NCBI GenBank assembly: GCA_964401685.1
Contig: CAYNZH010000044.1
Location: forward strand, 1-14,648
Reading direction: 5' to 3'
DNA length: 14,648 nt
Source: DASRQK01 sp964401685
GTDB lineage: Bacteria > Bacteroidota > Bacteroidia > Sphingobacteriales > Sphingobacteriaceae
In this document: positions 13,789 through 14,648 of the stretch, piece by piece
Layout of the letters: each line of letters begins with the position of its first letter
How positions within the stretch are numbered: the stretch's first letter is position 1
Made by a program: the position numbers and the translations under genes
Notes under the pieces: model-generated
What the model saw: the letters and a program-made list of their open reading frames with translations, nothing else
Told to the model about the DNA's origin: nothing
The model's database searches: none

Positions 13789-14648
13789 TCATTTAGCATA
13801 TATGGTTGGGACTATACTTCTTAATGTTGATCTTGCAGGTAAGGATTGCAAAGTGCTTCTTAAATGTGGATATGCCCTAATTAAAGCATCTCTGGTAGAA
13901 TTTACATTAACAGGTGCTATCCCTGTATTTGCTGTTCCTCCTTGTCTATATGGTTGATTTCCCGAAGGGTCTGTTATTCCCTGAACCCAACTCGGAGTTA
14001 TCTGATTAACCGATTTAAGTCCTCCTACACTTTTAGGGTCATAAGCCCATTGAGCTTTATAACCTGCAACCTCATCGTAAACGTCCTGTGCTAATGTTGA
14101 TCCGCTCATTCTATCAAATGCAATATCCCCTGTTTCAAATTGTCCTGCGTGAGTTGTTTCGTGAGTAAACAAAGCTGTGCCATTATAACTGATTACAATA
14201 GTACCCGTAGAGGGGTCAAATGAAACTTCATTTTGTGTAGCTCCCGAATTAAGGCTGTATAATTGTGTACTTGCTTCTAAAACCAAATTACCAACAGCCG
14301 TATTTAACCCATCCACTCTATCCTGCATATTTCCAACTTTTCGTGCAAGTTTTGACGCACTCCAACCTTTTTCTATTGCTTTTGTATTTAATCCGTCTAT
14401 CTTACTTTGTAGTTTGTCTCGTTGAGCTATTACTGCATTTTTTTGCTTCTCCCATTCAGCCTGACTGCCTGGTTCTATTTGCCTACCGTCTGGGTCGACA
14501 AAAACAATCGGATTATTAGCTACATACGCATACGGTGATAGGTCATAATATTTCTCCGCCAGCGGATCAGGCACATTCCACCGTCCGATCACAGGATCCA
14601 GCATCCGTGCCCCGTAGTCGTACTGGCCTCCAAGCTCGCCCTGGAGTT
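13789..14648 (-). CDS. Rhs/YD-repeat protein C-terminus with HExxH metallopeptidase-like tip (5' end outside window)
   Basis: The frame is open to the window edge, so only the last 286 residues are seen. It begins with the RHS-associated core, GGQYDYGARMLDPVIGRWNV, then PDPLAEKYYDLSPYAYVANN and PIVFVDPDGR, ending near 14484. The variable tip follows: a coiled coil (QAEWEKQKNAVIAQRDKLQ and onward to about 14300), then SYNGTALFTHETTHAGQFE with HETTH (codons 14163-14149), and DVYDEVAGYKAQWAY about 26 residues later, where Glu in DEVAGY could be the third zinc ligand. This looks like a zinc-metallopeptidase effector of the polymorphic-toxin type. In this group the core encloses the tip and releases it by self-cleavage, delivered by a type VI or other route; no delivery genes are seen here. 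The tip is AT-richer than the core, a usual sign of tip exchange. Toxicity is inferred. Confidence 0.85.
   Translation of the reverse strand, partial: LQGELGGQYDYGARMLDPVIGRWNVPDPLAEKYYDLSPYAYVANNPIVFVDPDGRQIEPGSQAEWEKQKNAVIAQRDKLQSKIDGLNTKAIEKGWSASKLARKVGNMQDRVDGLNTAVGNLVLEASTQLYSLNSGATQNEVSFDPSTGTIVISYNGTALFTHETTHAGQFETGDIAFDRMSGSTLAQDVYDEVAGYKAQWAYDPKSVGGLKSVNQITPSWVQGITDPSGNQPYRQGGTANTGIAPVNVNSTRDALIRAYPHLRSTLQSLPARSTLRSIVPTIYAK

Overview
The window looks like a chromosomal segment of a Bacteroidota member, most likely a sphingobacterium of the Pedobacter/Sphingobacterium/Parapedobacter type. The reasons are promoter elements of the Bacteroidota form (TTTG, about 20 bases, TAnnTTTG), A-rich rather than GGAGG leaders, a lipoprotein serpin, a Nudix-derived transcription factor with a winged-helix tail, and an Rhs core ending in DPDGR. 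The genus is an inference.

Layout. Positions 1-251 (minus) hold the N-terminus of a lipoprotein serpin, cut by the window edge. Positions 331-1008 (plus) encode a HAD phosphatase/phosphomutase. Positions 1080-7321 (minus) form one tight operon read from right to left: a TetR-type regulator with a TTG start, a TolC-type outer-membrane channel, a membrane-fusion adaptor and an RND inner-membrane pump. A Bacteroidota promoter lies upstream of the regulator and a strong terminator follows the pump gene, so this is a complete self-regulated tripartite efflux system. Positions 7429-8127 (minus) encode a Nudix-like regulator with a degenerate catalytic box. It is divergent from a three-gene plus-strand cluster (8272-11123): 6-phosphofructokinase, a BadF/BcrA-type kinase-like protein, and GAPDH, ending in a terminator. 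The shared intergenic region carries a palindrome and a 10-base inverted repeat at both promoter edges, which suggests that the Nudix-like protein controls glycolytic genes. Positions 11274-11519 encode a small unrecognised protein, and 11812-12276 encode RNase HI with a nearly leaderless promoter.

From 12277 to about 13358 there is no intact gene. This 1.1 kb holds an 11-base tandem repeat, a decayed IS66-type orfA/orfB remnant, and several hairpins, including a perfect 15-bp stem. It separates core genes from an AT-richer accessory module at the right end. That module is the C-terminal end of an Rhs/YD-repeat protein (13789-14648, open at the window edge) whose variable tip carries an HETTH zinc-metallopeptidase motif, followed 9 bases later by a small lipoprotein gene in the position expected of an immunity gene.

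The best candidates for something undescribed are the Rhs metallopeptidase tip with its lipoprotein partner, and the glycolytic cluster with a degenerate Nudix regulator and a kinase-like protein that has lost its usual first phosphate-binding Asp. All functions are inferred from sequence reading alone; no database search was run.
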